Shown: piece after piece, positions 59,971-64,000 of the stretch
Layout: each line of letters begins with the position of its first letter
Position numbering within the stretch: the first letter of the stretch is position 1
Source of the DNA: Morchella semilibera
Taxonomy: Eukaryota > Ascomycota > Pezizomycetes > Pezizales > Morchellaceae
NCBI GenBank assembly: GCA_009192285.1
Contig: WBVU01000016.1
Location: 1,189,101 to 1,253,100, forward strand
Reading direction: 5' to 3'
Length of the DNA: 64,000 nt
Translations under genes and position numbers: made by a program
The notes under the pieces: model-generated
Databases searched by the model: none
What the model was told of the DNA's origin: nothing
What the model saw: the letters and a program-made list of their open reading frames with translations, nothing else

Positions 59971-61727
59971 TCAACCCTCGACCTTCTTCGCCCTCAATCT
60001 CACACCCTGTCCATCCTCTCCATCCTCAAGTTTCACCCATATCCTCTCTGCCACCTCCTTCATCTCCTCCCAACCCCCATCCACCACCTTCTCTCTCGTA
60101 TGTCTATCCAATCCATACCACACCAGCGCCAACTGGCTCGCGCCCCACGCCCTCATCCCCCTCCCCCGCGTCTCAAGAAACACCAGAATCAAGAATACCA
60201 GTGAGGCTAACCACAGCGTCACAGGGTACAGAAGCCACATCCACCGCACGCGGATAAACGACTGGAGCGTGTAAGACTCCCCGGAGGCCTTTTCGCTGGT
60301 TTGGTCGAGATTACGGAGGCGATTTGTGAGCGCCGTGCTGATACGCTCCATTGTGCGTGTGGTGTTGGTGTCTTGATTGAAGCCTCGAAGGATATCGGAG
60401 GAGAACAGCTGCACTGTGCCATTGGGGCTGACTCTAGTGGCGCCGGTGAGGGCGGCAGCGAGGCCGTAGTCGCCGGTGATGGATGCATGGGCGGGAGCGC
60501 TGATGCGGAAGGTTTCGTTTGCGGCTTTGTTGAAGAGCGTGAGCTCGCGGGAAATGGTAGGGGCTTCGTTGCCGTAGTCTTCGATGGTGGTGAGGATCTT
60601 TTCGGTGTATATTCCGTTGGTGACGTTTGCTTGAATCTCTTTGACACAGTAGTACATTGCGCATTCTGTTGCTGTGTATCGGGGAGGGAGGGTGCCATCG
60701 CTGTTGTATTGGGCTTGGAGGTGCGCGGTTAGGGCGATTGGTAATTTTGTGTTATTGAAGGAGGTGGAGGAGTTGGTGATGGAGGACTGGTTGAGTGCTG
60801 TGTTGATGCTGGTGGAGTCTGCGCTCGCGCTCCAGGAGTATGCCTCGACGCCTTGGAAGGATGCGGAGCAGTAGCTACTGTCGCTGTCGCAGGACTGGGT
60901 CACCTGGGAGGTTGCATCGTGGCATTCGCTGCATATTCCGAGAGTGGTGAATGAATTGAAGACGCACCCTCCACTAGGGCAGTTGAAGAGCGGGAGTACT
61001 TCAGCAGCGGTTGTGGTGCTGTTTGAGGCAGAAAGTAGGGATGCACTGTAGACCGATGATAGCAGCGAAAAGGACATTACGGGACTTTCTATAGACCCTT
61101 GGTATGTATTGAACTCGAGGGCACGGTTGAGATTGGACTTTACGGTAAGATCGATGAACCTGCGCCGAGGGTAAGAAAGGAGTTGTTGCTGCGCGGTTCC
61201 AAGTCCCAGAGAGCCGATGAGCAGAAAGGATCCTAAGCATCCTAGAGTTCTTCACCATCATCAAGCAAGTTAGAATAAGATCGAGTACGACGCTTTTACC
61301 AAGGGTTTTTGTAGGATTATACACACCTTCCCCTCTGCCTCCACACCAACCTCATCGCCCCGAACGCGCCTCTCGTTGCCTCACTATACAAATTCACATC
61401 CGCCAGCCTTTGCTCGCGATGCCCATACCTCAGCCACATGAGCTGGCCCATACATTCATCAATTGGCATGAGCAGCGACGCCCGCGACAGCGTGGATAGG
61501 AGGGAAATGATCGAATTCACACTTATGCCATCGCTCTGCCAGCTCCAGGCGGGAATGGGCTTTTGGTCAAACAGGAGAAGAACCACGGCACTGGTAGCGA
61601 CGGCGAGAAAAGAGACGAGGAGAGCCACATACTCCCAAGCCCAGTAATCGGTCCGTTGCTTTTGGGGGTGGAGTGGTATCGGCCCGGCGGAAGGGAGAAG
61701 GGGCTTGGTGGGGGATGCCTTGGACAT
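59971..61727 (-). CDS. DUF3176-family integral membrane protein
   Basis: Exons 61727-61327 and 61249-59971 encode 559 aa. Seen: a short Pro-rich cytosolic N-terminus, then WAWEYVALLVSFLAVATSAV as TM1 (about 30-54), KPIPAWSWQSDGISVNSIIS, LLSTLSRASLLMPIDECMGQ, LMWLRYG, FGAMRLVWRQRGR and a second hydrophobic segment LGSFLLIGSLGLG. A long, probably extracellular region follows with paired cysteines (CPSGGC, CSEC) and many N-glycosylation sequons. A last TM (WMWLLYPVTLWLASLVFLIL) lies at about 470-492, with a short charged tail. This is the DUF3176 architecture, common in Pezizomycotina and of unknown function. The intron acceptor was set at GTGAAG|A with branch CTAAC; the later TCTAG acceptor breaks the frame. 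Confidence 0.9.
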
Positions 61728-62963
61728 TGTGGTGGTGGTGGAGAATGGGATCAGTGGCTGTAGGGAACGGGTTTGAAGAGGGGTGAAGAAGCAGTATTTG
61801 AATGAAAGAGGTTTGTGTTTGTTCGTCCAATATTACCAGTCTGACGGAGAGAGGTCAGCAAGCTCTCGGCATGGAAGGTTGCTGATTGGCCTTTGAAGCC
61901 CTGAAAAGCTTGTCAGAATCTTGCACAAAGCTTGGTAAGTGTCAATTTTACCGGTAACTAGGTTTTTTTGAGTTGTGATAATCTATCAACTGCGCCATCG
62001 CCGTGCGCGTGGGGAACCACGACTGTGGTGGTGGCTATTAATACGAACATTTATCATGTCGCAAGCGTGGCAGATATATGGGGGGAGGGGACAGACTCTT
62101 TTCTGGGGACACAAATCTCAATTGACTCAAGGGGCTGGCCGTGCATATTTTGCAATTTCTCCAATGCCAGTGAAGTGTGTGAATCAGTTGTGTCGATCGC
62201 TATTTCATGTTACTGGCGGGATAAAAACTCAAGTCTAAGCCACTGGAATAAATAAGTATGGCGTTTGAAGGTTGCACAATTGTACTTCTACACAGTCAGA
62301 AGATTATTTCAAAGCTGACATGAGTGATTAATAAAATCATACAACACCCCATCAAATGATTTACTAATTATAATTATTGCTTACGAGCTCCTCCTAGCTA
62401 TACATGCAAATACCGCAAAATTTCAAAATAAGAGCCCAAAAGAACAGAGCAATAGGTGGTGGCAAGACGCAAAGCGACCAGTTAGACGGCCTAGATTTGG
62501 GCATTGAACCCGGGCTGTTCTTTCGAGAACAGACGGTACCGGTGTATGTAGAAGTATTACGGGCCCCCGCTGTCTACAGACTTACATGTACTTACCCCTA
62601 CCCCGTAGTACAAGCATGTAGGCACTCTCTGGGCAACTAGCCCCAATTGGGAATTGGTTACACTCATGAGCCGCTTCTGAGACAGTAAATCGGATTAAGG
62701 TTAAGCGAATGACACCGATAACGGTACTGTAGTGATGAATTGGGTATATCTTGGCTATTTGAGGCTCATATCGACTCTCGCGGGAGGAGCTCCTACACCT
62801 GGAAGTTTCAGTGAAATGAAGGGAATCGTCCATATCAGAGATCTTTTTCGGGGGGTTATGATCTTATAAAGGGGGACAAATGTGTGGTACAACTAGCAAA
62901 TTTGGGGTTCATGAGCAAGTCCCGGTAGGTACTCCTGGGTTGGGTGCTGCCAGCTACATATAT

Positions 62964-63034
62964 ACTGTCGTTCACTGGGTGTTGACGGCCAAACTAGGTT
63001 TTGCCTGCAATCCCAGTACCCGTGAACGACGTAC
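62964..63034. repeat. small hairpin element, ends TACTGTCGTTCAC
   Basis: Left end TACTGTCGTTCACTGGGT and right end ACCCGTGAACGACGTA are imperfect inverted repeats about 71 bp apart. It could be a tiny MITE relic or a chance hairpin. Confidence 0.45.
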
Positions 63035-63407
63035 TGGTTTAAATAAGAGGAGGGATTAGAGCTTTCTGTTATAGGCTTTGTAAGCCTAGACTTTTGCCCC
63101 CTATTAGAGAGATTAGAGAGTATCTACAAGTGTCAAAACCGACAATTTACACTTCGCCACATCCGAAACCGTGCAGTGTATTTCACAGAGAACTGTTTAC
63201 CTGCGGGGTTTCTCCTATCATACCCTCCATGTGTGGTTAATTAGGTGACTAAGAGACTTTGCCCCCGCAACCGTCACTTTCAAAGTGTCATTTGACACAA
63301 TAAATACTCTGCCATCCTGTGTCCTGGCACCATTGACACTCTTTTCCGGGCTCGTAGTCATTAACATGGCATTAACCTCGCATTAACCGGTCATTTTTAC
63401 ATTAGTT

Positions 63408-63500
63408 GGAGGTGGGGGCGGAGGTGGAGATGGAGGTGGGGGCGGAGATGGAGGTGGAGATGGAGGTGGAGGTGGAGGTGGAGGGGGCGGCGGCGGGGGT
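63408..63500 (+). repeat. GGAGGTGGAGAT minisatellite (G-rich)
   Basis: About 93 bp built of GGAGGT, GGAGAT and GGGGGC units, then GGCGGCGGCGGGGGT. G runs are frequent enough for G-quadruplex formation on the plus strand. Read in frame it would be polyglycine, but no start codon precedes it. Confidence 0.8.
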
Positions 63501-64000
63501 GCTTAAGACCTGGAAACTGCACCAAGAATGACGAGCTTAGACGACCTGTCAATTTTTGGACGACCTGTCACGCACCCGACGCACCCAGACGCACCCAGAC
63601 GAGGACTTCTTGGGGAAACCTATTTTTTGCTGATGCAGTGAGGAGGTTGACTCCCTTAAAGACAATGAAGTCTGTGGAATACCTAGTACGATCTCCTCTA
63701 TTCCAAAGTCTTGGCGGTGTTGAGAACGGGGTTGAGGGATGTTATTGCTGGAGTCCATATCTGAAATATCTATTATAAGGTGCTTTATAGAATTCGTTGG
63801 GACCTCCCATTTATATTATTTCCTGACTCCTTATCATCACGCACACACCAAGCATATTCTCCTAAAGCTATGGAATGATAACTTGGGCTTTCACAAGCAG
63901 AAGTTTCCCTCTTACTCTTTTATCGCCTAGAGGGATTACTGTATGAAACGATCCGATCGATGCCTATTCAAAACTAAGCTTGGAACAGAATACTCAATTC

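Larger units (their letters stand above)
61728..64000. other. intergenic region to right edge
   Basis: No convincing gene. It contains a repeat fragment (62588-62610, minus), a small hairpin at 62964-63034, a G-rich minisatellite (63408-63500) and short direct repeats (63541-63605). A minus ORF at 63758-63549 (69 codons, true ATG) has no recognisable feature. Confidence 0.5.

Noticed and set aside
62460-62560. tRNA-like stretch around GCATTGAACCCGGGCTG.
   Set aside because: The T-arm-like sequence lacks a matching acceptor stem, D arm and anticodon arm on either strand. No tRNA gene was found in the window.
63549-63758. 69-codon minus ORF (MDSSNNIPQPRSQHRQDFGI...) as an exon joined to a proline-rich exon from the minisatellite.
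   Set aside because: The splice joins I tried lead to a stop before the proline-rich frame, and no family is recognisable.

Overview
The window looks like nuclear DNA of a filamentous ascomycete (Pezizomycotina). The grounds are short introns (mostly 47-77 bp) with CTAAC/CTAAT-type branch sites, fungal-only families (DUF3176, DUF6606, SPX-RING), and low gene density (16 supported genes in 64 kb, with long intergenic stretches). A Pezizomycetes-like lineage would fit, but that is an inference. All gene models were built by hand from reading frames, splice signals and family knowledge; each complete model has a length divisible by three.

Layout. 1-11.4 kb, all on minus: the N-terminal part of a giant DUF6606-family protein running off the left edge, an SPX-RING ubiquitin ligase (ring-14 type), and an LRR protein with a SAP-like tail. 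12.2-14.1 kb, plus: an FBXO21-like F-box protein sharing a divergent promoter with the LRR gene. 16.3-17.5 kb, minus: a conserved fungal protein of unknown function. 17.5-21.8 kb is empty. 21.8-23.5 kb: RSA3 (ribosome assembly) convergent with a small BLOC-1-like coiled-coil gene. 24.7-26.0 kb, minus: a secreted Asn-rich surface protein. 27.5-30.8 kb, minus: the CHL1 (DDX11-like) helicase in 13 exons. 34.0-35.5 kb, plus: a conserved nuclear-looking fungal protein. 37.0-38.5 kb, plus: COQ1. 39.8-41.4 kb, plus: HOP2 in 7 exons. 44.6-46.7 kb, plus: a tandem CCCH zinc-finger protein. 49.0-49.8 kb, minus: a small lineage-restricted gene between two inverted copies of a 107-bp hairpin element. 56.0-56.7 kb, plus: an acidic protein of unknown function. 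60.0-61.7 kb, minus: a DUF3176 membrane protein.

The genes are mostly unrelated housekeeping or fungal genes, not a biosynthetic cluster. CHL1 (cohesion/replication) and HOP2 (meiotic pairing) are functionally adjacent themes about 9 kb apart. The striking features are structural: a 5-nt microexon that completes the CHL1 Walker A motif; three probable GC-AG introns among about 49 (one in CHL1, two in HOP2); a 560-bp terminal intron leading to a 10-codon last exon in HOP2; at least five hairpin MITE-like families, most flanked by TA; and a large excess of the palindrome TACATGTA in intergenic DNA.
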